Of a stretch of 64,000 bases of DNA, positions 7,916-15,823 are shown in pieces. Both the position numbers and the translations under genes were made by a program. How positions within the stretch are numbered: the first letter of the stretch is position 1; every line of letters starts with the position of its first letter. This DNA comes from an uncultured Bacilli bacterium (GTDB lineage: Bacteria > Bacillota_I > Bacilli_A > ML615J-28 > CAG-313). The DNA is taken from assembly GCA_934140285.1 (NCBI GenBank), contig CAKPBI010000001.1, positions 124,001 through 188,000 on the forward strand, written 5' to 3'. Under the pieces are notes generated by a model. It did not search any database. It was not told the origin of the DNA and saw nothing but the letters and a program-made list of their open reading frames with translations.

Positions 7916-8932
7916 ATGAACGAAAAAGGTAAATTATGGTTAAAAATACTTGCTGTTGCTGCAGTTCTTGTTGCAGTAATTGCTGTAGTAATGATTGTTG
8001 AACCTCTAGTTGGTAATAAAGATAAAACAATTTACAAAGATTCTAGTGGTGACAATAAATTAAATATTGAATTAGTAGGGACTTATACACATCATAGTGC
8101 TGTAGCAAAAGTTAAAAATGTTATTATAGATAATCAAATTATGTATAATGCTCTTCCAGCAAACCCTGAGAATGATGCATATATATTTATGGGATTATTT
8201 GATGAAGCTGAAAATAAATATTATTTTGCTGGCTCAAAAATAGCAGTAGAAAAAGAATACAAAGTAGCTGCCGTAAAACTTAGTGATGTTAAAAAAGTTG
8301 ATGATATAGTAGTTAACGAATATGTTAATGAACAAAGCCGTTCAAAAGATTGCATATTCATTGGGGCTGTATATAAAGATGGAAATAACATTAAGATGTA
8401 TACAAATGGTACAGTTATTTCTGCTGATGAATTAGCAAATGCAAAAACACAATATGCATTTAGTGATATTACTTTCGTTGATAAAAATCAAGATGGTGTA
8501 AATGATGATTTAACTGCATCACTTCCAAATATGAATATTAAGAACTTAAGTTTTGCTGGTTGGTATCATACAAGTAATTTTAAAAATGGTACAATTTCTT
8601 CAACAAATGTATCAACTACAGATAATGGTGTAGTATATGCTAGATATATTAATTATGCTGAAGGTGGAATTATTGTACTAGTATGTATGGCAATCGTATT
8701 CTTAATGCTTGCACTTTTATATGGTATTACATCACTTCTAAAGTATTTAGCTCCAAAAACTAAGACACAAGTGAAAGAAGAAGTTGTTCCAACACAAAGT
8801 CAAGTAAAACCATTTACAATGGAAGATATTACAGATGAAGATATGATGGTTGCAGCTTTAGTTGCTACAATTGACTATCACAATGAATGTAAAGAAGACG
8901 TTAGAGTCGTTTCAATAAAAGAAATTAGATAG
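7916..8932 (+). CDS. OadG-like gamma subunit with large outside domain
   Basis: A 338-residue membrane protein. An N-terminal anchor (about residues 9-29) is followed by about 210 residues predicted outside the cell. That part ends in an InlB-like half-repeat (SFAGWYHTSNF...VVYARY, about 215-245). A second membrane helix (about 250-275) leads to a cytoplasmic tail with the OadG signature EDITDEDMMVAALVATIDYH. Classic OadG is under 100 residues with one helix, joins OadA to OadB and binds zinc. The tail and the gene position argue for that role; the outside domain is extra. The ATG at 7916 follows AGGTGA; the GTG at 7907 is inside the site. The gamma assignment is inferred. Confidence 0.72.
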   Translation: MNEKGKLWLKILAVAAVLVAVIAVVMIVEPLVGNKDKTIYKDSSGDNKLNIELVGTYTHHSAVAKVKNVIIDNQIMYNALPANPENDAYIFMGLFDEAENKYYFAGSKIAVEKEYKVAAVKLSDVKKVDDIVVNEYVNEQSRSKDCIFIGAVYKDGNNIKMYTNGTVISADELANAKTQYAFSDITFVDKNQDGVNDDLTASLPNMNIKNLSFAGWYHTSNFKNGTISSTNVSTTDNGVVYARYINYAEGGIIVLVCMAIVFLMLALLYGITSLLKYLAPKTKTQVKEEVVPTQSQVKPFTMEDITDEDMMVAALVATIDYHNECKEDVRVVSIKEIR

Positions 8933-8943
8933 GAGAGAAGACT

Positions 8944-9294
8944 ATGAAAGTTTATAAAGTTAAAGTTAATGGTAAAGTTTATGAAGTTGAATTAGAAAGT
9001 GCAAAAGAAGTAGAAGGAAGTATTGCAGTGGCTCAACCTACTGCTCCACAAGCTCCAACTGCTCCTGTAACACCTGGTAAAGGAGAAGAACTAAAAGCTC
9101 CAATGGCTGGTACAATTCTTGAAGTTAAAGTAAGTGTTGGCCAAACAGTTAAAGCTGGCGATGTAGTTTGCATCCTTGAAGCTATGAAACTTGAAAATGA
9201 AGTTGTTGCACCTACTGCTGGTACTATTACAGAAGTAGCTGTATCAAAAGGTGCAACAGTTCAAAACGGACAATTATTAGTAAAGATTGGGTAA
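8944..9294 (+). CDS. Biotin carboxyl carrier protein of the decarboxylase
   Basis: A 116-residue biotinyl-domain protein with a short N-terminal strand, a Pro/Ala/Thr-rich linker (about residues 29-47, APTAPQAPTAPV-like) and the biotinyl fold. The biotinylation site is EAMKLEN with Lys at about residue 82. The flexible linker lets the biotin swing between the OadA active site and the membrane pump OadB. It is modified by BirA, encoded 3 kb downstream. It resembles GcdC/MmdC/Oad carrier subunits. Confidence 0.93.
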   Translation: MKVYKVKVNGKVYEVELESAKEVEGSIAVAQPTAPQAPTAPVTPGKGEELKAPMAGTILEVKVSVGQTVKAGDVVCILEAMKLENEVVAPTAGTITEVAVSKGATVQNGQLLVKIG

Positions 9295-9300
9295 TAGAAT

Positions 9301-10464
9301 ATGAATGTTGGCGATTTAATTAAAAATTTTATCAGCCAAATGGGATTTAATGATGAACCAATAACTCTTGTTTTAAGAGGAATAATGATTGTTGTTGCAT
9401 GTGTCCTAATCTTTCTTGCTATAAAGAAGGACTTTGAACCATATTTGTTAATCCCTATTGGCATTGGTATGTTTCTTGTAAATATCGCACCTGGGTTATA
9501 TCAAGCCGGTGCAAATGGTGAAGCAAATGGTCTATTATATTCATTCCACAAAGGAATAGAATGGGAAATCTTTCCACCACTAATTTTCCTTGGTATTGGA
9601 GCTACTACAGACTTTGGACCTCTAATTTCTCGTCCTAGTAGTTTACTACTTGGTGCTGCAGCTCAACTAGGAATTTTCGTTACTTTCTTTGGTGCCCTAC
9701 TTTTAGGATTTAATGCTTTAGAAGCATCATCAATTGGTATCATTGGAGGTGCTGATGGACCTACTGCAATTTTCTTATCAAATAAATTATTAGCTGGTGC
9801 TGAAGGCGGACAAATGCTTTGTGCATCAATAGCTGTTGTAGCATACTCATATATGGCACTTGTTCCAGTTATTCAACCTCCAATCATTAAAGCGTTAACT
9901 TCTAAAAAAGAACGTTCAATAAAAATGGTTGAATCAAGAACAGTATCAAAAAGGGAAAGAATAATTTTCCCAATTATGGTTATGTTTGTTGTAATTTTAT
10001 TAATTCCATCATGTGCTCCACTAATTGGTATGTTAATGCTAGGTAATTTAATTAAAGAATCTGGTGTTGTACCTAATCTAGTAGATGCTGCTGCTAAGAC
10101 TTTGCTTTATGCAATTACAATTTTCTTAGGTCTTGCAGTTGGAGCTACAGCTAAATTAAATGGTGCTGCTGAAGCATTAGACTTCATTAAGATTTTAGCA
10201 TTAGGTATGATTGCATTTAGTTTTGCTACTGCAGGTGGTGTTCTTGTAGGTAAATTAATGTGTAAATTATCAGGTGGTAAAATCAACCCAATGATTGGTG
10301 CTGCTGGTGTATCTGCTGTTCCAATGGCTGCACGTGTAGTTCACAAAATTGGACTTGAAGAAGACAAATCAAATTATTTATTAATGCATGCTATGGGACC
10401 TAACGTTGCTGGTGTTATCGGCAGTGCGGTTGCAGCTGGCTTGTTACTAAGTATCTTTGGATAA
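9301..10464 (+). CDS. oadB: Sodium-pumping decarboxylase subunit beta
   Basis: A 387-residue polytopic membrane protein, the carboxybiotin decarboxylase that couples CO2 release to sodium export. Diagnostic segments are GIEWEIFPPLIFLGIGATTDFGPL, the GGADGPTAIFLSNKLL loop holding the catalytic Asp, and near the end a conserved GAAGVSAVPMAARV. It has about 9-11 membrane segments. Spacing after the carrier gene is 6 bases. GcdB and MmdB are close homologues, so the acid substrate is set by the alpha subunit. Confidence 0.94.
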   Translation: MNVGDLIKNFISQMGFNDEPITLVLRGIMIVVACVLIFLAIKKDFEPYLLIPIGIGMFLVNIAPGLYQAGANGEANGLLYSFHKGIEWEIFPPLIFLGIGATTDFGPLISRPSSLLLGAAAQLGIFVTFFGALLLGFNALEASSIGIIGGADGPTAIFLSNKLLAGAEGGQMLCASIAVVAYSYMALVPVIQPPIIKALTSKKERSIKMVESRTVSKRERIIFPIMVMFVVILLIPSCAPLIGMLMLGNLIKESGVVPNLVDAAAKTLLYAITIFLGLAVGATAKLNGAAEALDFIKILALGMIAFSFATAGGVLVGKLMCKLSGGKINPMIGAAGVSAVPMAARVVHKIGLEEDKSNYLLMHAMGPNVAGVIGSAVAAGLLLSIFG

Positions 10465-10496
10465 AAATCAGTTATTAATATAGAAAGGGAAACATT

Positions 10497-11189
10497 ATGA
10501 ATTATACAAATCAAGTAAAAGAAATGTGTAAAGTAGCTATCGGTGCAAGCCATGGTTGCGCTCCTATTCCTGAAGAAGGAAAGTGGGTTTACTCTCGCGA
10601 AATATCTGATATTAATGGTTTAACTCATGGTATTGGATGGTGTGCTCCTCAACAAGGTGCATGTAAGTTAACACTAAATGTAAAAGGCGGAATTATTCAA
10701 GAAGCTTTAATTGAAACAATAGGTTGTAGTGGTATGACTCACTCTGCAGCAATGGCAAGTGAAGCTATCGTTGGTAAAACTTTATTAGAAGCATTAAATA
10801 CTGACTTAGTATGTGATGCTATTAATACAGCAATGCGTGAACTATTCTTACAAATAGTTTATGGACGTACTCAATCTGCTTTCTCTGAAGATGGTCTTCC
10901 AATTGGTGCTGGTCTTGAAGACTTAGGTAAAGGACTAAGAAGCCAAGTTGGTACAAGTTATGCAACACTTGAAAAAGGCCCACGTTATCTTGAACTTACT
11001 GAAGGATATATTACAAAACTTGCTTTAGATGAAGAAAACCAAATAATTGGTTATCGTTATTTAAGTGTAGGTAAATTTATGGACTTCTTAAAGAAGGGTA
11101 TGAAAGCTGAAGAAGCATTAGAAAAAGCACAAGGTCAATATGGTCGCTTTGATGAAGCTGCTAAATATATTGATCCAAGATGCGAATAG
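10497..11189 (+). CDS. NifU/IscU-like iron-sulfur scaffold partner of GGGtGRT
   Basis: A 230-residue protein whose first two thirds resemble a NifU N-terminal scaffold. Cysteines are spaced along it at HGCAP, GWCAPQQGAC and the family-like IGCSGMTHSAAMASEAIVGK (about residues 79-98). The C-terminal part (SYATLEKGPRYLELTEGYI and following) is not part of ordinary IscU. In many anaerobes this variant is encoded right before a GGGtGRT protein, as here (12 bases to the next ATG). A role in Fe-S or metal handling is inferred from the fold. Nothing in the sequence names the target. Confidence 0.75.
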   Translation: MNYTNQVKEMCKVAIGASHGCAPIPEEGKWVYSREISDINGLTHGIGWCAPQQGACKLTLNVKGGIIQEALIETIGCSGMTHSAAMASEAIVGKTLLEALNTDLVCDAINTAMRELFLQIVYGRTQSAFSEDGLPIGAGLEDLGKGLRSQVGTSYATLEKGPRYLELTEGYITKLALDEENQIIGYRYLSVGKFMDFLKKGMKAEEALEKAQGQYGRFDEAAKYIDPRCE

Positions 11190-11200
11190 GAGGTTCAATT

Positions 11201-12202
11201 ATGGAATTATTTGAAAGTTATGAAAGACGTATTAATCAAATAAACAAAACATTAAATGAATACGGAATTTCATCAATTGATGAAGCAAAATCAATTTGTG
11301 ATAACGCTGGTATTGATGTATATAATTTAGTAAAATCTATTCAACCAATTTGTTTTGAAAATGCATGTTGGGCATATACAGTAGGTGCTGCAATCGCACT
11401 AAAAGCTCAAGCTAAAACAGCAAGTGAAGCAGCTAAATACATTGGTGTAGGTCTTCAATCATTTTGTATTCCTGGTAGTGTTGCTGATGATAGAAAAGTA
11501 GGACTTGGCCATGGTAACTTAGGAGCTATGTTACTTTCTGAAGAAACTAAATGCTTCGCATTCCTAGCAGGACATGAAAGTTTCGCTGCTGCAGAAGGTG
11601 CAATTGGTATTGCTAAAACTGCTAACAAAGTTCGTAAAACTCCATTAAGAGTTATCTTAAATGGTCTTGGAAAAGATGCTGCAAAGATTATTTCTCGTAT
11701 CAATGGATTTACTCATGTTGAAACAACATTTAATTATGCTACTGGTGAAGTAACAATCGTTAATGAACATGCATATTCAACTGGTGATCGTGCAAAAGTA
11801 CGTTGCTATGGTGCTGATGATGTTCGTGAAGGTGTTGCAATTATGCATTTAGAAGGTGTTGATGTATCTATTACAGGTAACTCAACTAACCCTACTCGTT
11901 TCCAACATCCAGTTGCAGGAACATACAAAAAAGAATGTATTGAAATGGGCAAAAAGTATTTCTCAGTTGCATCAGGCGGTGGAACAGGACGTACACTTCA
12001 CCCAGATAATATGGCAGCTGGTCCTGCTTCTTACGGTATGACAGACACAATGGGAAGAATGCACTCAGATGCTCAATTTGCAGGTTCATCTAGTGTTCCA
12101 GCTCATGTTGAAATGATGGGTTTAATTGGTATGGGTAATAACCCAATGGTTGGTGCAACAGTTGCAGTAGCAGTTGCTGTATCAATGGCATTAAATAAAT
12201 AA
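11201..12202 (+). CDS. GGGtGRT-family protein, function unknown
   Basis: A 333-residue protein of the GGGtGRT family, named for the motif seen here as SVASGGGTGRTLHPDNMAAG (about residues 254-273). Several Cys (ICDNAG, QPICFENACW) and glycine-rich segments (LGHGNLGAMLL, MIGMGNNPMVGATV-like end) are conserved-looking. No biochemical function is established to my knowledge. It always seems to pair with the NifU-like gene upstream. The ATG at 11201 has an ideal AGGAGG at 11188-11193; an ATG in the longer frame at 11180 overlaps the upstream gene and is not used. It is the last gene of the oad operon. Confidence 0.85.
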   Translation: MELFESYERRINQINKTLNEYGISSIDEAKSICDNAGIDVYNLVKSIQPICFENACWAYTVGAAIALKAQAKTASEAAKYIGVGLQSFCIPGSVADDRKVGLGHGNLGAMLLSEETKCFAFLAGHESFAAAEGAIGIAKTANKVRKTPLRVILNGLGKDAAKIISRINGFTHVETTFNYATGEVTIVNEHAYSTGDRAKVRCYGADDVREGVAIMHLEGVDVSITGNSTNPTRFQHPVAGTYKKECIEMGKKYFSVASGGGTGRTLHPDNMAAGPASYGMTDTMGRMHSDAQFAGSSSVPAHVEMMGLIGMGNNPMVGATVAVAVAVSMALNK

Positions 12203-12210
12203 GGAAATTA

Positions 12211-12237
12211 GGAACTATTCAAATAGTTCCTTTTTTT
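12211..12237 (+). terminator. Terminator of the oad operon
   Basis: A perfect 9-base stem GGAACTATT/AATAGTTCC with a minimal loop, then seven T. Confidence 0.92.
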
Positions 12238-12246
12238 AATCATTAC

Positions 12247-12278
12247 TGTAAACAAAAGAAGCAACAAATTAGTTTACA
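12247..12278 (+). promoter_or_regulatory. BirA-type biotin operator
   Basis: Half-sites TGTAAAC (12247-12253) and GTTTACA (12272-12278) are perfect inverted repeats 18 bases apart. This is the same core and spacing as the E. coli bio operator (TTGTAAACC-N16-GGTTTACAA). The right half contains the -35 hexamer of the birA promoter, so binding of BirA-biotinyl-AMP would block it. BirA itself has the DNA-binding domain needed. Confidence 0.82.
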
Positions 12279-12301
12279 AAAGAGCTAAAAAAGAGTATAA
12301 T
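12273..12301 (+). promoter_or_regulatory. birA-bioY promoter
   Basis: TTTACA (12273-12278) and TATAAT (12296-12301) with a 17-base spacer. The -35 is embedded in the BirA operator. Confidence 0.85.
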
Positions 12302-12317
12302 ACAAAATGGTGATAAA

Positions 12318-13292
12318 ATGAATTTAAAAGAAGAAGTATTAAAAATATTAAAAAATAATAAAGATAAACTAGTATCAGGATCAAATATTGCGACTAAATT
12401 AAATATTTCAAGAATGTATGTCAACAAGATAGTAAAACAGTTAATTGATGATGGATATGAAATTGTAATTAATAAAAGAGCAGGATACACCTACTATAAT
12501 GATAATCGAGTATTAGACAAAGCAAGAATATTAGATAAATTAGATAATTCAGATATTTATGATATAGATATACTTGAGTGTATTGATTCTACAAATAACT
12601 TTGTTAAAGAAAAATTCAATAGGAATAGTGATATAATTCCAGTGTGCATTGCTGAAGAACAACTAGCAGGAAGGGGAAGAAAGGGGAGATCTTTTCTTTC
12701 TACTAAAGGTAAAGGCATATATATGAGTTTTCTTTTTAAACCAAATTTTGATGTAGAGTATGGAAAAAGAATAACAACATGTGTATGTGTTGCTGTCGCA
12801 AAATCATTAGAAGAAGCAATAAAACAAGAAGTAAAAATTAAATGGGTTAACGATATATACTTAAATAATAAAAAAATATGTGGTATTATTACAACTGGTT
12901 CTACTAATCTAGAAACAAATATGTTTGATTATGTAATTGTTGGAATAGGAATTAATCTATATCATCAAGATTTTCCTGATGAAATTAGCATGATTGCTTC
13001 AACAGTTGAAGATGAAACAAAAGTAATAGTTAATATAAACACGCTTGTAAGTAGTATATTGAACAATGTATTTAAAGAACTAAAAAACATAGAAAATAAT
13101 AATTATATTGTCGATTATAGAAAAAGATTATTAATGAAAAACCAAGAAGTTGAAATTAAATATATTGATCATAGTGAAATTGTTAAAATCATTGATGTTG
13201 ATGAAGATGGTGAATTAATAGTAGAATATGAAAATGAACAAAAAAAAGTTTATTCTGGTGAAATAGTTAGAATGGTGATTTCTCATGAATAG
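12318..13292 (+). CDS. birA: Bifunctional biotin ligase and biotin repressor BirA
   Basis: A 324-residue Group II biotin-protein ligase. The N-terminal winged helix (about residues 1-65: SGSNIATKLNISRMYVNKIVKQL) binds DNA. The central domain has the biotinyl-AMP loop GRGRKGRSF (about 118-126), KWVNDIYLNNKKICGI, and the C-terminal SH3-like domain follows. It makes biotinyl-AMP, attaches biotin to the Oad carrier (only biotin acceptor seen in this window) and represses transcription when biotin is plentiful. Its own promoter carries a matching operator. It overlaps bioY by 8 bases. Confidence 0.94.
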   Translation: MNLKEEVLKILKNNKDKLVSGSNIATKLNISRMYVNKIVKQLIDDGYEIVINKRAGYTYYNDNRVLDKARILDKLDNSDIYDIDILECIDSTNNFVKEKFNRNSDIIPVCIAEEQLAGRGRKGRSFLSTKGKGIYMSFLFKPNFDVEYGKRITTCVCVAVAKSLEEAIKQEVKIKWVNDIYLNNKKICGIITTGSTNLETNMFDYVIVGIGINLYHQDFPDEISMIASTVEDETKVIVNINTLVSSILNNVFKELKNIENNNYIVDYRKRLLMKNQEVEIKYIDHSEIVKIIDVDEDGELIVEYENEQKKVYSGEIVRMVISHE

Positions 13293-13836
13293 AAGTACCA
13301 AAAAAATTTGTGTAATGGCAATATGTGTTGCTTTAGTATCAGTATTATCACCACTTTCCATAAACATTGGTATAATTCCAATTTCTTTATCATTACTAAT
13401 AATTTATATAGCATCAAGTCTATTAAGTCCTTGTCAAAGTCTAATAATTGTAGCATTATATATATTAATGGGGGCTATTGGTATACCTGTATTTTCCGGG
13501 TATAAAGCAGGATTCGCTGTTTTATTAGGAAATACTGGAGGTTATATTATAGGGTACATACCAGCTGCTTTCATTGTTTCTTTTGTAACAAATAAATTTA
13601 AAAATAAATCAATAGCTTACGTTATATCTATGATTTTTGCGACAACTATTTGTTATACAGTAGGAACACTTTGGTTTAAATTAATTGGTGATACATCATT
13701 TAGTTATGCTCTTAAGGTGTGTGTAATTCCCTTTATTTTTCCAGATTTATTAAAAATAGGATTTGCTAGTGTTTGTGGTTACAAGCTTAATCAAACTGAA
13801 TTGTTTATAGATTTAAATAAACAAAAAGCAGACTAA
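13285..13836 (+). CDS. bioY: Biotin transporter substrate-binding subunit BioY
   Basis: A 183-residue, six-helix S component of the biotin ECF transporter. It has the family segments ISLSLLIIYIASSLLSP, ILMGAIGIPVFSGYKAGFAVLLGNTGGYIIGYIPAAF and a C-terminal IPFIFPDLLKIGFAS. It takes up biotin, either alone or with the shared EcfA/A'/T module, which is not in the window. It is translated with birA and regulated by the operator upstream, so uptake is shut off when biotin is sufficient. No biotin synthesis genes are present, which fits a biotin auxotroph. Confidence 0.93.
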   Translation: MNRSTKKICVMAICVALVSVLSPLSINIGIIPISLSLLIIYIASSLLSPCQSLIIVALYILMGAIGIPVFSGYKAGFAVLLGNTGGYIIGYIPAAFIVSFVTNKFKNKSIAYVISMIFATTICYTVGTLWFKLIGDTSFSYALKVCVIPFIFPDLLKIGFASVCGYKLNQTELFIDLNKQKAD

Positions 13837-13861
13837 GAATATTTCTTAGTTTGCTTTTTTA
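13827..13861 (+). terminator. Terminator after bioY
   Basis: Stem ACTAAGAA/TTCTTAGT with loop TAT, extended by AGCA/TTGCT with one mismatch, then a T-run. Confidence 0.88.
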
Positions 13862-13928
13862 ATATAGGAAATTATCGTTTATAAATATTTTAATAAAACA
13901 AAAAAAACAAAAAAGTTTAATATGATAC

Positions 13929-13957
13929 TTGAAAAAAAATGGCCCTTGTGTTATAAT
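13929..13957 (+). promoter_or_regulatory. Promoter of the groES-to-ligA operon
   Basis: TTGAAA (13929-13934), 17-base spacer, TATAAT (13952-13957), with an extended -10 TG at 13949-13950. No CIRCE (TTAGCACTC inverted repeat) is visible between this promoter and groES, so HrcA control is not indicated. Confidence 0.85.
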
Positions 13958-13983
13958 CAATATATAATAGGAGGATGAAAATT

Positions 13984-14229
13984 ATGATTAAACCATTAAA
14001 TAAAAATGTACTATTAAAAATAAAATCTGAAAATGTCGTAAATGGAATTTACATACCTAACACTAATAACGACTTATATGAAGTATTAGGAGTTGGTGCT
14101 CAAGTATTAGAAGTCAAAGTTGGCGACATTGTGATTGTTGACAAAACAAATTTAAAAGGACTTAATCATAATCAACAAAGTTTCTACCTCACATGTGAAG
14201 ATAATATCCTTGGAATAGTGGAGGAATAA
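13984..14229 (+). CDS. groES: Co-chaperonin GroES, reduced
   Basis: An 81-residue Cpn10 (usual length 94-97). It begins MIKPLNKNVLLKI and ends EDNILGIVEE as expected. The mobile loop that docks on GroEL is shortened, with IYI in place of the usual IVL (VVNGIYIPNTNN). The roof hairpin between the two central strands is missing, since YEVLGVGAQVLEVKVGDIVI runs straight through. The ATG at 13984 lies 9 bases after AGGAGG; the ATG at 13975 directly abuts that site and is rejected. groEL follows after 4 bases. Confidence 0.85.
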   Translation: MIKPLNKNVLLKIKSENVVNGIYIPNTNNDLYEVLGVGAQVLEVKVGDIVIVDKTNLKGLNHNQQSFYLTCEDNILGIVEE

Positions 14230-14233
14230 TAAA

Positions 14234-15823
14234 ATGGCAAACATAGTTAAATTTAATGATTCAGCAAAAGAATTAATGGCTAAAGGAATTGAAACATTGT
14301 ATAACGCTGTTAGAGTTACACTTGGTCCAAAAGGAAGAAATGTTATTATAGAACAAGACTTTGGAGCTCCATTAATTGTTAATGATGGAGTTACAATCGC
14401 AAAATCTATCGTTTTAGGTGATAAGTTTGAAAACTTAGGCGCTGCTGTTTTAATTGAAGCTGCTTCAAAGACTAACGACCAAGTTGGTGATGGAACTACA
14501 ACTGCAATCATTCTTGCATATAATTTAATCCAATATGGCTTGGAGACAATCAAGAAAGGAACAAATCCTGTTGTTCTTCGCAATGGCCTTAACTATTATT
14601 TAGGCCATATATTAGAACAAATTGATCGTGTTTCAACTCCCGTTCAGTCAAGTGAGGATCTAAAAAAGGTTGCAACACTTTCTTCACAAAATAGAGAAAT
14701 AGGTGAATATATTGCGGCTGCATATGAAGAAGTAGGACGCGATGGATTAGTCATGGTTGAAGAATCACAAGGACTAAATACATATTTAGATGTAGTCAAG
14801 GGATATTCGTATGATCGTGGATACTTATCACTATATATGGTAAACGACAAAGAAAAAATGGAAGCCTCGCTAGATAATCCATTAATTCTTGTAACAGATA
14901 AAAAAATTGTAAATATGCAAGAGTTACTCCCACATCTTGAAAAATCAATGAAAAATGGAAGACCATTATTTATTGTATGCGATGATATGGAACAAGAAGT
15001 ATTAAGTGCACTAATTGTAAACAAACTAAGAGGTGTATTTAATGTAGTTGTAACAAAAGCTCCAAGTTTTGGCGATAGAAAAGCTAAATTGTTTGAAGAT
15101 ATAGCTGTAATTACAGGTGCTACATTTGTTGATTCAACTATTGGTATGAATTTAACAGATACAAACATTGTGCTTGGAACTGCTGTAAAAGTTGTTGTAA
15201 CTAAAGATCAAACTATTATTATTGATGGTGGTGGTGATAAAGACACAATTCTTGCACGTGCTGATGCCATAAGAAATGAAATGGCAATTACAACTAGTGA
15301 GTATGATAAACAAAAACTCAGTGAACGCCTTGCTAAAATTCTTGGTGGTATTGCCTTAATAAAAGTAGGAGCATCGACAGAAATTGAATTAAAAGAATTA
15401 AAACTTCGTGTAGAAGATGCCTTAAATGCAACAAAGGCCGCAATGAAAGATGGTATTATTGAAGGCGGTGGAAAGGTATTTTATGAAATAAGTGAAATGC
15501 TTCGCACTATCAAACGCGATCCATCTTATGGTGTTGTTTGTGATATATTAACAGAAGTATTAAAGAAACCATTCCAACAAATAGTTACTAATGCAGGACT
15601 AGATTTTGCACAAGTTGTTAAAGAAGTAAATAATGCATACTGGTTTGACGCAAGTACTTCCAAACTTGTACGCTTAAAACAAGCTGGTATTATAGACCCA
15701 ACATCGGTAGAAAAATCAGCTATTACATCAGCAATCTCTATAGCAAGTATTTTTTTAACTACAGAATGTGCGATAGTAAAAGAAAATGAAAACAAAAATA
15801 TAAGTGAGGATGATCTAGTATGA
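14234..15823 (+). CDS. groEL: Chaperonin GroEL, divergent
   Basis: A 529-residue Cpn60 that folds proteins in an ATP-driven double ring. ATP-site elements are intact: VTLGPKGRNV, NDGVTIAKSI, QVGDGTTTA (catalytic Asp at about 86) and RVEDALNATKAA with the second catalytic Asp. Sequence between these, especially in the apical domain (about 190-370), is more divergent than in typical Bacillota, and IEGGGKVFYEI replaces the usual AGGG motif region. The C-terminal GGM repeat tail is absent; the protein ends KNISEDDLV. It overlaps the following coiled-coil gene by 4 bases. Probably the only chaperonin of the cell, though another locus cannot be excluded. Confidence 0.93.
   Translation: MANIVKFNDSAKELMAKGIETLYNAVRVTLGPKGRNVIIEQDFGAPLIVNDGVTIAKSIVLGDKFENLGAAVLIEAASKTNDQVGDGTTTAIILAYNLIQYGLETIKKGTNPVVLRNGLNYYLGHILEQIDRVSTPVQSSEDLKKVATLSSQNREIGEYIAAAYEEVGRDGLVMVEESQGLNTYLDVVKGYSYDRGYLSLYMVNDKEKMEASLDNPLILVTDKKIVNMQELLPHLEKSMKNGRPLFIVCDDMEQEVLSALIVNKLRGVFNVVVTKAPSFGDRKAKLFEDIAVITGATFVDSTIGMNLTDTNIVLGTAVKVVVTKDQTIIIDGGGDKDTILARADAIRNEMAITTSEYDKQKLSERLAKILGGIALIKVGASTEIELKELKLRVEDALNATKAAMKDGIIEGGGKVFYEISEMLRTIKRDPSYGVVCDILTEVLKKPFQQIVTNAGLDFAQVVKEVNNAYWFDASTSKLVRLKQAGIIDPTSVEKSAITSAISIASIFLTTECAIVKENENKNISEDDLV

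Noticed and set aside
13861..13983. CIRCE/HrcA operator before groES
   Set aside because: No TTAGCACTC-N9-GAGTGCTAA or close variant on either strand.
14644..15168. 174-codon minus-strand open frame inside groEL
   Set aside because: Shadow of the real gene; no ribosome site or family motifs.
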